Shown here piece after piece: positions 24,798 through 36,363 of a stretch of DNA of 64,000 nucleotides (position 1 is the stretch's first letter; each line of letters begins with the position of its first letter). The position numbers and the translations under genes were made by a program. The DNA comes from Garcia nutans (taxonomy: Eukaryota > Streptophyta > Magnoliopsida > Malpighiales > Euphorbiaceae), in contig CANTUV010000008.1 of assembly GCA_947685225.1 (NCBI GenBank), positions 36,758,001-36,822,000 of the forward strand, given 5' to 3'. Below the pieces are notes generated by a model, which was not told the origin of the DNA, did no database searches, and saw only the letters and a program-made list of their open reading frames with translations.

Positions 24798-27700
24798 AAA
24801 TAATTTCATTCTCAAAATTATCCAGTATGGTAATAAATTATCCAAATTATTATTTTATCAAATTACATAATTTCTATTCTCCCCCTTAGATTCATTCTCA
24901 ATTACCTTTTTACCATTCCATAACTCATCATTATACTGTCTATTTATTCAAACAGTCACAACAGATTATCATATCATTAATCAAATTGTCATTAGACAAA
25001 ATTAGTTCATCTCTTTAATATATGTACACCATACACCTCTTGTACTCAAGATATTTGATCACTTCATTATCTTAAAATATACTCTTATCACCTTAAATTC
25101 AAATGTTAATAACTTTTATCTTAACACACATCTTTACTTTGATCCTACTCTTTATACAATTACCACATATTAATTTAATATCACCATTATACAACAACAA
25201 AATCTTATTTTCTTATTAAGATTCATTCCAATTATACTATAACTGACATAACTTAGCTCCTTTCATATGCATATACATATCAGATCGCTGTATTATGCAA
25301 ATTATCACATAGCTTGCATATTCTTAATATAACTACATACATTGAATTTCAATAAATACTTGTAAACTTATTATATTTCAGATCAATTGATCTAACTATC
25401 ACTATATGACCATAACAATCTTATTCCATTCTAACCAACCTTTAGTCGATTTTAAATTCATCAATCTTTTTTCAATTCATGACCTAATTCTATTAGGTCA
25501 AATTTATTCTCAAATCTTAATTCTCTTCGAATTCATCATCACAGATAATATTCATTTTCCCTAGTCTCATTCACTTTAAACATCATTTTCATCAACTTAT
25601 TCATTCTATACCTTTTTCAAATACATTCAAAATAACTCTTACTCACCTTTCATAATTCCTTTCATTTATCATTTCTCACATTTCTTATAGTTACCATATT
25701 TACAAAAATCACTTTTCTTACACATCATTTAAAGCTCATCATATTTTCACAATTCTCTTCTGTTCCACACTTTCTATAATTATAAACAAATTTCTAACAT
25801 AAAATTATAAGATACAACTATGCAAACCATAAGTCTTGACCATGTTTCTTGTAGCGTAACTATCGATCTCACCAAATCTATCCAACGGTCATGTCATCTC
25901 AGGCCCATACCTATGGATAACAAAACTAATCGGTCAATATACTAAACAAATCATACGACCATAGCATAATAATGGTCACACATCTGTGGTATTTTAAAAT
26001 CACATATAAGTTCTTTAAACTCTTACTACATGAAGAGTTAACACATTTCAGCTCTATTTCAAAGCAATTTACTTTTGATCACTTAATCATCATTATCCTA
26101 ACTCATGTTTCAATAATATTATCATTAACATCTCTTACATATACACATTCGTTCATATGCTAATTTTACACAATTTTCATTTATTACTCCATTTCTAATC
26201 TATCTCTTATAAAAATTTTCATTCACTTTTTTTTTCAATTATTATACCCTTCATATCCATTTTAATCATTTCCAATTCAAATTAACTAAAGAAACTCTTT
26301 TTCACTTGCTTAATCATTTCCCTTTATTTCATAACAAATTTCTATATTATCAACCACATTACACCTTAGTTAGTACTTTCATAAATAATATTACTCATTC
26401 AAAATTACTCCCATGCTTATTAAACATTAAACTATCAATATCTAAACAATCTTCATCGAAATTCCCTTACAACTCTAAATTTCCAACTTACTACTTTACT
26501 TAAACTTCATTCTATTAATCTCACTTTCAAGAGATAACTTTATAAACATTATTTTTATATTAATATAACATCAAAACACATCACTTTCACAATTATGGAA
26601 ACTCATTTTAAAAATTCAAATTTCATATAATGCAACCAACAATATGAACCTCACCAAATCTCATCCATTTAGATATCCTAATTTTACATAATCTCAATTT
26701 CATCACATGACCTAACTCTACGCAAGTCAAAACCTAATCTCTCTTAGGTATATTAATACTTGCAATATCATTCTCAATATCACTAGACATGTAATTGTAT
26801 AAGGTAACAAACACTCGATAACATTTTTTTTAATCATCCACATACACATTCGTAAGACATATTCACAATGTGACTTACTTTTCACATTTTATTATATATA
26901 TTGAAAAATCTCATTACGCATATCATACAATTATACGCAATTTCTCTTTTATATACAACCTATACAAAGTTAACATCCATCACCTTTCAGAGAATATTAT
27001 CATTTCTCATTCTTTTGACATTACTTAAATTATTCATCAATTCAACATATATATAAACTCTGACCACAACATAATTAACATCTTTCTTATTTAATCGCCT
27101 ATTTCTTAAATAAGTTTCTTATTATATATATATATATATTTAACACTTCACATAAATCTTAGTCACATTTTCAATATGACATCTCTCTCACATTTTTTTA
27201 AATTATGAACTCTTTGCTCTAAATTATTAAAAACTCCATATTCTTTCTTCATACTTCTACTCATTTGTATATAAATTTTTATAATTTTTCTTATTCATTT
27301 GTCTCATAAAATTAATTTATTACTCATGTAAACAAAATTGTTTGACTTCCTTAGTTTCATGTAACTCTCACTTTCAATTTTTATATTCCTTACCAATTCT
27401 TTATAAAAGCTTGTACACTTTTATCCATGTGCACTTGACACATATATGGACTTATATTTAAAGTTTTAGATTTTTCCAAGTTGATTTAATATATTTAAAA
27501 ATTAAATCTTCCAAAATCAGAGAATCTGTCTCTTTAATAATTTCTCTGGCAGCACCCGGTTGTCCATTTTTTTTCAGGTATCATACCTTAATAAAAATTC
27601 ATGAAATTTTAACTTTATGTTATAGGGATACATATGATATTAGGTGTAAAGTTTCATATTTTTCTGGATTGTTTTACCATATTTTTTAAATATGTTTCTC

Positions 27701-28247
27701 AATTTCTACAGATTCTGAGTTTCTGGAACTCCTCCAACAATTTGTGTTCTTCTACCTTTCTTAATTAGTAATTCATCTTTAAAAATTATGAAATTTGAAA
27801 ACTTTTCAATAAATTTTCAAACTCATCAAACATTCTTATATTTATTCAAAAATTCGGCAATATCATTTTACAGCACACTTATAAAATTTTTTGTAACTAT
27901 CATGCCCATTTCTCAAACTTTTTATTTCATATCTTAAATCATTTCATAAATTATTTTTATTAATTCCACCTATTCATCAATTGAATCAGCTATGAATTTT
28001 AATTTCAAAAAAAAGTTTCAAAAATTCTTAATCCATACGCTCCAGAATGACGTTTCTATTGTGCCACTCTGATCTATATAACCCAGATGCCATCTCAACT
28101 CATATCCATTATATCAAATGGACATTACCACATCAGGGATCAGATAAATTGCCAGTGTCAATGCATGCATAACAATTGAAAATTATTTTTTTTAACTTCC
28201 AATTTTCTCTCTCTAACAACCCACCTAGGTCGAGAATCTCAAACCTA
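24798..28247 (-). other. Non-coding interior of F/G
   Basis: This AT-rich 3.45 kb interior is collinear with that of D/E but shorter through deletions, the largest in the part matching 12040-12780 and 13200-13330. No retroelement protein domain is visible. A 65-codon plus-strand ORF at 26306-26503 matches the one at 12836 in D/E, but it is antisense and probably a by-product of nucleotide similarity. Confidence 0.75.
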
Positions 28248-28260
28248 GGCTCTGATACCA
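28248..28260 (-). promoter_or_regulatory. Primer binding site of F/G
   Basis: The minus strand reads TGGTATCAGAGCC, a perfect initiator-Met type site, seven bases from the LTR end at 28268. Confidence 0.88.
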
Positions 28261-28267
28261 AAATAAA

Positions 28268-31200
28268 TGTAACACCCTTATACCCTATATACGTACAATA
28301 CATATTACCAGCATATGTAAAATACGCATATACAGTACAAAAATATCACAGACCGGTTTAATAAAATTTACACACTTATGTTTTAAAATTTTCAAATACT
28401 AAATATATAAAATTAAATAGTATATAAATATTCTTTATTTGCTATAGTAACCTGAAATAGCATTTTATATGAAAATCTTTAGAAAAAATTTGCCAGAGTT
28501 TTGTCTGTAATTTGGATGTTCCCAAAATTCAGCAAAACACAACCTGCATAAAACAAACACTCCCAATAAAATCAATTTACTATTTCACCAATACTTCTCA
28601 ATTTCTCCATATTTTCTCAAAATACTTATATATAGGTATATATATCAACATCACATATAAGATCCCATCTAAAAACAAATTATTCAAATCATTATTTACA
28701 ATTTACAATATATATACATCAAAACATATCGTAGCATACATAATATCAAATTATACTATAATATCAAATATCTACATACTGGCAACTGGCTCTGATCTTA
28801 ATGTACTGAAAAACTCTTCAAACTCAAAAACTACAAGCCTAGACCCGACAAGGTCTAGTAGAACTCTCCGGCTCTACCAAAATGTCCATGTCACCTGCGC
28901 GATGAAATACAATCGCGCTAAGTCGAAGCCTAGTGGTATAAACTTTGATAACAATATAGTCCAAATGTAATGTCAATGCACAACACATATATATATCACA
29001 ACTTATAACATTATATCTCATTATATTGCTAAATTGTATCACAATTCATAATTCATATTAAAGCAAAGACAAGCATGGGCCCAAAAAGGATCTAATATGC
29101 TATTTAAATTTCAGAGTTACTACTTTGGTCCATAATGACACCATGTGTCTTGCCCCATCAGTAATATATCCATGGACAATCCAACTAGATCTGAGCTTAC
29201 GACCCAGTCTTTTCACTCAGTCTAGCTTCAAGAATTTATTTTTGAGGCTTACGACCTAGTATTTTCACCTTCCTAGCAATTCATAGGAATGCCTCCAAAC
29301 CCAGAACTCTAAAAATTGAATAACATACTAGGCACACAATTTATTTATATTTCTCATTATCAAATTCTTTCATAATTCCTTTATAAAAACTTTTCTCATT
29401 TTCTCATGATCAAACTAGGCACATTGACTTATTATATCATCTTTTTCTCACTTTTCTCATTTTTCACATCTTTCCCATTTTTCTCACTTTTCTAACTTTT
29501 TCTCATTTTTATCAATATCAATTCATTTCATTATGCCACATATCTCATTTTTGCATTCACAACACATTACCAAATTATTTTGGGTATTTCCACATAATAA
29601 ACATATTTCACATTTTACATAATTTAGCCATTATCAATGGCTTTTCACAATGCATTCAACACATATATGACATTACAAATGTCATAGCACATTATTCATA
29701 TACAATCAATGTACCAAGTAGCTTAACACATTTTTCAACCAAAATGTGTTAAGTCCAAATGTCATGCAAATATAAACAATATATTCAAAGTTTGTACATA
29801 CCTCCACTAGCAACCTAAAGCAAGCTTAAAACAACCTCCAATCCTATCCTTCCAACTTGCCCTTCACCACTTGGATGAAGCAAATCAACCTCCATGAATG
29901 CTTATATCAAATGTGATCATAAACAATCATTTAATATCACATTCTAAGACATTCTCAACATCAAACCTTAATTTAACAACACTCCTACAAAATTTCAAAA
30001 AGTAAGTATTTCCTTACTTTAACTTAGCAAATCCATATTAACCCATTAAATTATTGTTTTGAGTTTATTTATATTATTAAAAACATATTTTAATACATTT
30101 AAATCCTTTACATTATAAAAAACACTCTTATACACAAAATCTCAAAAATGGCATAACCTTCCCCCATTGAAGGTTTTCCATTCCAACACAATCCATTACT
30201 CATTTCAAGCTTATATTCATCACTTTTAACTCTAAACAACATGCTTAAACAAATAAAATCACACAATTCAACTACTTTGGAAAATCACTTTTCCAAAATC
30301 CTAAATCTCCACTTCCATTCTCAAACTCCAACCAAACACAACCAAATCCAATATTTGACTTTAAAATACTTGTTTATGCATCAAAAAAACTCATTTGAAG
30401 TCAATTTGCACAATTAAAAACCATGATTTCAAACCCCTAAAATTTACATAACCCTAAATTCTCTCTCTTCACCAATCTTACCCAAACTCAACCATTTCTT
30501 TAATCCAACCTTAAAATCATTGTTAATCACTTAAAATAACTTCGTCTATACCCAAATAGATAATTAAATCTTATAACTTGAAAAACCCAAAATAAACATA
30601 ATCACAATTTCCATGAAATCCAAAGAAAGAAGTTGGGAACTTACTAATTTTAGTGGAAATCACCAAAAATCCACTTTAAACTTGTTAAATCCTTCAATAA
30701 ATTGAGTATGGAAGAGTCAAATTCCTTGGTCTTGCATCCATGGTTTTCGGCCCTTGTGAGAAGAAAAGGAAGATAAAGACAACTTTTAAATTTTCTTTTT
30801 CTTTTCATCTTTATTAATAACCGTATATATATATATTATAATATTTTAATAATTAATTAATTATTTATTTATTTAATAAATTAAAAGTCCTAATTTCCCT
30901 CTTCCATTCAAAAATAATTTATTTTTGAATTAATTTAATAAATTTTTAATTTTTAAGGTTTAATTACCAAAATACCCTTTTTACTTTGAATTTTAACTTT
31001 TTTTTAAAAAAGTGTTGACTTATATATATTGTATATATATTACATATATATCACATATATATTTCACCTTTTCATTTAAAACCCCTTCATTTTTCATTTA
31101 AAACCATTAATTTAATTTATCCAATTTAATTATAATATATTTTTTTTATCAAATTTTTAAAAATTAGAACTTTTCAAAAAATTTGGGATATTACACATAT

Positions 31201-31405
31201 GCACAAGTAATGTGTGCCTTATATATACATCAAATGTACCTTATACATGCATTAAATATGTTAAATATTTAATGTATTAATCCAACATATACAATTAATA
31301 TACCATATGTATATGTTATATATACTATAGATATATATATTGAGTATATACAACTTTTATATCTCCAATTACTTATTTAATTTCTCCAAAATTACGGATG
31401 TGACA
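28268..31405 (-). repeat. G: 5' LTR of element F/G (3138 bp)
   Basis: It opens TGTAACACCC and closes GGATGTGACA. Its double hairpin is at 28897-28933 and its cassette (28 percent shorter) at 29092-29331. The 5' extension occupies 31196-31405, after an internal TATTACA. The bases TGCCA at 31406-31410 should be one TSD copy. The flank is in-frame pol of K, so F/G inserted into that gene. A one-base loss near 30120 breaks the small ORF found in sister LTRs. Confidence 0.87.
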
Positions 31406-33641
31406 TGCCAAGCTATCTAAGTGTGAGTTTTGGCTTGATCAGGTGGCTTTTCTCAATCATGTGATTTCAGCAGAGGGTATTAGAGTTGATTCGAGTAAAG
31501 TTGAGGCTATCTTGAATTGGAGTCCACTGAAGACTGTGACAGAGGTTAGAAGTTTTCTGGGTTTGGCAGGCTATTATCGTCGATTTGTGAAGGGTTTTTC
31601 TATGATAGCTGCACCACTCACCATATTACTTCGAAAAGGAGTTAGATTTGTATGGACAGATCGGTTTCAGGTGAGTTTTGAGTAGCTGAAGGAGATGTTG
31701 ACTCAGGCTCCTATTCTTACCCTGCTTGTGGAAGGTAAACCCTATGTTATATATAGTGATACTTCACATAGTGGCTTAGGTTGTGTTCTAATGCAGGAGA
31801 GTAGAGTCATTGCTTATGCATCTCTACAGTTGAAGCCACATAAACTGAATTACTTGACTCATGATTTGGAGTTAGCAGCTATAGTTTTTGCATTGAAGAT
31901 TTGGCGGCATTACTTGTATGGGGAGAAATGTTTTATCTATACTGATCATAAGAGTTTGAAGTATTTGGGTGTTCAAAGAGAATTAAATCTTTGGCAGAGA
32001 CGATGGCTGGAGTTGATTAAAGACTATGACTATTTGATTGATTATCATCCCGGCAAGGCAAATATTGTATCTGATGCCTTAAGTCGAAAGTTTTTGGCAG
32101 ATTTGACTGCTTATTCGCTCTCATTTCTTATTGAGTTGAGAGCGTTGCATGCCAGATTTGAGTCTTGTGATGATGGTGCATTGATGGCTCGGGAGCAATT
32201 GAGGCCAGTGTTGTTGTATCAGGTTAGGGAAGCCTAGTTGAAAGATGAAAAGATCTAGAAGATTGTGTTAGATTGCCAAAAGGTGGAGAGTTGAGAGTTT
32301 CATGTGAAAGATGATGGTAGTCTATGGTACAGAGATAGGTTGTGCATTTCTGATGATGCAAAATTGAAGATGATGATATTAGAGGAAACACATCAGTCAG
32401 TTTATGCTATGCATCCTGGTAGTACCAAGATGTATCAGGATTTGAAACATTATTATTGGTGGTTAGGTATGAAGAGGGACATAGTAGAGTTTGTATCCAG
32501 ATATCTCACTTGCCAGAAAGTGAAGGCTGAGCACCAATTTCCTTCAGGATTGCTTCAGCCATTATCAGTACCAGAGTGGAAATGGGAGCGAGTGACGATG
32601 GATTTTGTGACTGGACTGCCTTTGACCTAGAGGAAGCATGATACAATCTGGGTGATAGTTGATTGAATGGAGAAAAAAACTCATTTTCTTCCAGTTCAGA
32701 TGGATTATTCACTTGAGAGGTTGGCTGAGCTGTATATTAGTGAGATAGTGAAGTTACATGGAGTTCCAATTTCTTTGGTGTTAGACCAAGATCGCCGGTT
32801 TACATCAAGATTTTAGAGGAGTTTGCAGGATGCATTATGTTCTCGGTTATATTTTAGTTTTGCTTTCCATCTTCAGATAGATGGGCAGTCAGAGAGAGTC
32901 ATACAGATTTTAGAGGATATGTTAAGGAGTTGTATCATTGATTTCACTGGGAGCTGGGACAAATTCTTACCACTGATTGAGTTTGCATATAGCAATAGTC
33001 ATCAATCCAGTATTGGGATGGCACCTTATGAGGCCTTGTATGGTAGGAGATGTAGGACACCTTTGTGTTGGGATGAGGTTGGAGAAGGTAAATTGGTTGG
33101 TCATGATTTGATTAAAGAAACAAAAAAGAAAGTGAAATTGATTCGGGCTCATTTGAAAGCAGCTTCAGACCGATAGAAATCCTATACCGATTTGAAGAGG
33201 AAGGATATAGAGTTCAAAGTGGGAGATAAAGTGTTCTTAAAGGTGTCTCCATGGAAAAAGATTTTGAGATTCGGTCACAAAGGGAAGTTGAGTCCTCGTT
33301 TCACAGAACCATATGAGATTCTGGAGAGTGTTGGTCTAGTGAATTACAGATTGGCTCTACCACCTGAGTTAGACCAGATACATAATGTCTTCCATGTCTC
33401 TATGCTTTAGAGATATAGGTCGGACCCATCTCATATCCTATCAGTGGAGTCTATTGAGGTGAGTTCATATCTGACTTACGAGGAAGAACCAGTGGCGATT
33501 TTAGCACGAGAGGTAAAAGAGTTGAGGAATAAAAATGTGCTACTTGTGAAATTCCTTTGGAGGAATCATGCCACTGAGGAGGCAACATGGGAGAGTGAGC
33601 AGACAATGCGGAGTCAGTTTCTCCAGTTGTTCAAGAGTTGA
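31406..33641 (+). pseudogene. pol: Element K pol, 3' half: RT end, RNase H, integrase, chromodomain (decayed)
   Basis: One frame (codons starting at multiples of 3) runs from 31407 to the natural stop at 33639, with nine internal stops at 31683, 32235, 32256, 32292, 32628, 32664, 32814, 33174 and 33408 and no frameshift. In order it shows the RT C-terminus and connection (FLGLAGYYRRFVKGFS), RNase H with its acidic residues (YSDTSHSGLG, HDLELAA, YTDHKSL, SDALSRK), the integrase zinc domain, the DDE core (MDF, LDQDRRF, GQSERV), a GPY/F-type module with Gly changed to Glu (RFTEPYEIL), and a chromodomain (LTYEEEPVAIL, EEATWE). The first Cys of the zinc domain's CxxC pair is Tyr (YLTCQKVK). The chromodomain marks a chromovirus, perhaps of the Tekay/Del type. 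The upstream gag, protease and RT lie beyond F/G, outside the window. Confidence 0.92.
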
Positions 33642-33672
33642 AGCAGGTATTTTTGCGGACGAAATTTTTCTT

Positions 33673-33686
33673 TAGGGGGAGAGAAT
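33673..33686 (+). promoter_or_regulatory. Polypurine tract of K
   Basis: TAGGGGGAGAGAAT lies 32 bases after the pol stop and directly before the 3' LTR start at 33687. Confidence 0.82.
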
Positions 33687-33883
33687 TATAACATCCCTAA
33701 TATTTTTGAAATTAAATAAATTTAATTTAATTTAAAAAAGTTAAATAAATGATTTAAATGAAAAATAAAAGGATTTTAAGTGAAAAAGTAGAATGTATAT
33801 TTGAAATATACCTAACGTCTACTTAACATATGTATTAGTCAACTCTTTTAAAAGAAAAGTCAAAAGTTTAGGGGCAAAATGGT

Positions 33884-34182
33884 AGTTATACCTTATAAAC
33901 TTAAAATAAATTAAATAAATTAAAAATAAATTATTTTTGGTTGGAAGAGATAATTTGGGATTTTTAAATAATTAAATAATTATTTATTTATTAAAACTAA
34001 AAGATTACATATATGGTCATATTTTTTTAATTTTCTCTTTTCTTTTACTTTAAAAAAATATAACCATATATATATATAATATTTTATTTTTAATAAATAA
34101 TTAATTATTTAAAAACCCTAAATTATCTCTTCCAACTAAAAATAATTTATTTTTAATTTATTTTAAGTTATAAGGTATAACT
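33884..34182. repeat. Large inverted repeat 1 in K LTR
   Basis: The left arm from AGTTATACCTTATAA (33884) pairs with the right arm ending TTATAAGGTATAACT (34182). Arms reach to about 34018 and 34055. Both are AT-rich LTR sequence, one in each orientation, including the GGTTGGAAGAGATAAT block. Confidence 0.85.
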
Positions 34183-34189
34183 TTTTAAC

Positions 34190-34609
34190 TGTAACATCCC
34201 AACGGCCCTAGGCTTATGACTCGGTCTTTTCACCCAGCCTGCTTCAAGGGACTGCTACAGTACCACTTTCCCTCACAGGTCATGGGTCTACGGCAGGATT
34301 TGTCCTTGAGGCTTACGACTCGGTCTTTTTACCCTAGGTATTTGGCCCAATTAAGGGTCGCCTCCCTCGTTTCGATCCCAAGAAATGGTACTCGTTTAGT
34401 GAAAAAGAATCTCTTAAGGAGGTCTTGGGATCGAAATGAGGGAGGTGACCCTTAATTAGGCCAAATACATAGGGTGAAAAGACCAAGTCGTAAGCCTCAG
34501 GGACAAATCTTGTCGTGGACCTATGAGAGGAAGTGGTACTATAGAAGTCCCTTGAAGCGGGCTGGGTGAAAAGACCGAGTCATAAGCCTAGGGCTATTGG
34601 AATGTTACA
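34190..34609. repeat. Large inverted repeat 2 (foldback) in K LTR
   Basis: The left arm 34190-34382 (193 bases) pairs with the right arm 34424-34609 (186 bases) round a 41-base loop; I estimate over 85 percent pairing by eye. The termini are TGTAACATCCCAA and TTGGAATGTTACA. The arms include GGCTTATGACTCGGTC, a unit of the LTR cassettes. No TSD flanks it (ttaac against ggggg), which argues against an independent foldback transposon. Confidence 0.88.
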
Positions 34610-36363
34610 GGGGGGATTTTTGCCCCCACTCCTTTGTGGAATGGTTCTTATGACTTTGGCACTGTTTGGCTCAGGGCCTTAGAGAAAATGGGCCTAAACC
34701 CAGAGAAAATGGAGTAGCCACCCGGACAGGTCGGGAAAATAAAAAGGGGTGGATGACTCGATTCCTAAGAAATTCGCAACCCCCTATTGGGTTTGGAAAG
34801 TTGGGCACATATGGGGAAGGTGAGAAATGACCCAGCACCACCATAATGCCCAGTTCATTGGATCCAGCCTCCTTTTCAGGTCTAAATATTAGTGAATTCT
34901 TAACTTATTAAAATATCATCCATACCACATGAAATTATTAATAAAATGGATTCATTCATAAAATAAGATAAAATAGTACATCAGAAAATAACATGGGTAC
35001 CCATCCTTAGATGGAAACATACCCTAACAATCTTTAAATGTTCATAAAGAAAAAAAAATAAAATAGGACACCCACTAAAAGATGAAAACGTGTCCCTTAT
35101 AATTGTCCCAAAGTCTTTAAGTAAATTACACTTACATAAACTAAATAAACAAGGCACCCACACTAGATGGAAACCTGCTTTTTACAATTTCCTTTAAAAA
35201 TACATATAAATCTAAGGAAAAGAACAAAGCAAGGGAAAATAATACAACATATATGAAAATAATTAAATAATTAAAAAGAAAATCAACAAACACATCTTAA
35301 TATTTCCCCATTAAGAAAATATAGTACGCAGCAACACAAGTCGTGCCTACGGTGGTCCCGCTAGATAAACAGTTAGCGAGCTGGGGTCAAGGGGGGGTAG
35401 CGCCCCTTGCAAGGGATCGAGGGCAGCGCCTCCAAAAGGTAAACGTTTTATAAGATATGTTTTGTTAGTGAATTAGGATTTTTATGTAAGCTATGGTTTT
35501 ATATTTATAGAAATTAGGATTTTTTATGGTTTTAGAAAATTAGGGTTCAAGAAAATAATATTAGGGTTTTAAAATATTGAAAACTAGGATTTATAATAAT
35601 GGTTCAAGAATTAACATGAATTATAAATTAAAATTTACTACTACCCGACGATATATGAGGTTTAATGTTTAGAACATGAAATTTATGATAAGCTTATATG
35701 TTTAGTGTTTATACAAGTTTACAACCTAGGTTACTCTGCTACTGGACTAAATAATGATTTTAATGCTTAAAGAGAAATATAACTACTGGACTAAATAATG
35801 CTTTAAGTGAATGAAATTTAGAAAATAAAACATGCATTGAAGGCTCCACCAAAGATTGATACACTGGAACAAGCTTGCTATTGCCTGCCTTTGGTAAATT
35901 CTGGTTGAGCCAAGATTAAAGGCAGTGGTTACTACCTTTGGTATGTTGATTATTGATGAACATTGCCTATTGTTGATTGACTCTTACTGATTATTGATGT
36001 TTGTTGATTGATTAATCTTGCTGCTGATTCCTCCCTTAATTCTGTATTTATAGTTAAAGATAAACCCTAATACACTAATTCGACGGTTAAAGTGAGTCCA
36101 ATCTTGATTAGGAAAGTTAATAAACCGAATTAAGGCTGGATTACGGGTGTGAGGTGAATTGGCCATGCCAATTCGCCCTAGCCGTGGGCCTATAGCCAAT
36201 TGGGCATGCCGATTCGACAAAATTTGGACTGGGCTGACTTGTCTTGGGATCCAGACCATTTTTTACTCTTATAATTATTCTAGACTAGTTTAACCTTTAG
36301 GCTTGATCTAACTTACTTTTAATTAGGGCCAGACTGGATTAGGTCCAAAATTAAGGATCTATA
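34610..36363 (-). repeat. M: Tat-like LTR in minus orientation (left end cut by K)
   Basis: The minus strand starts TATAGATCC (the family start is TGTAGACCC) at 36363 and runs to within a few bases of the LTR end at 34610. It matches the N, O and P LTRs in order: palindromic GC-rich block (36150-36215), TATA box, AACCCTAA-rich stretch, GC-rich block near 35330-35440, the GTTTCCA hairpins (34995-35170) and the GGGGTTGGGAATTCC-type 3' block. Its right flank is L interior, so M inserted into L. M is a solo LTR or the 5' LTR of a minus-strand element; K hides the rest. Confidence 0.82.
36045..36052 (-). promoter_or_regulatory. TATA box of M LTR
   Basis: The minus strand reads TATAAATA, 311 bases from the LTR start. 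The same word occurs at a comparable place in the N, O and P LTRs. Confidence 0.6.

Larger units (their letters stand above)
33687..34609 (+). repeat. 3' LTR of K, short and palindromic (923 bp)
   Basis: It begins TATAACATCC (TG altered to TA) and ends AATGTTACA. The first 330 bases resemble the start of H, so K belongs to the H/C/I group. After that, unlike any sister LTR, it consists of two large inverted repeats (33884-34182 and 34190-34609). The right flank, from 34610, is a Tat-like LTR (M) lacking its last few bases, consistent with K having inserted into M near that LTR's end. Whether the palindromes arose within the LTR or by later rearrangement cannot be told from one copy. Confidence 0.7.

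Noticed and set aside
34190..34609. Independent foldback transposon or MITE
   Set aside because: No TSD is present, and the arms consist of sequence units of the same LTR group; it is better explained as part of the K LTR. Not fully excluded.
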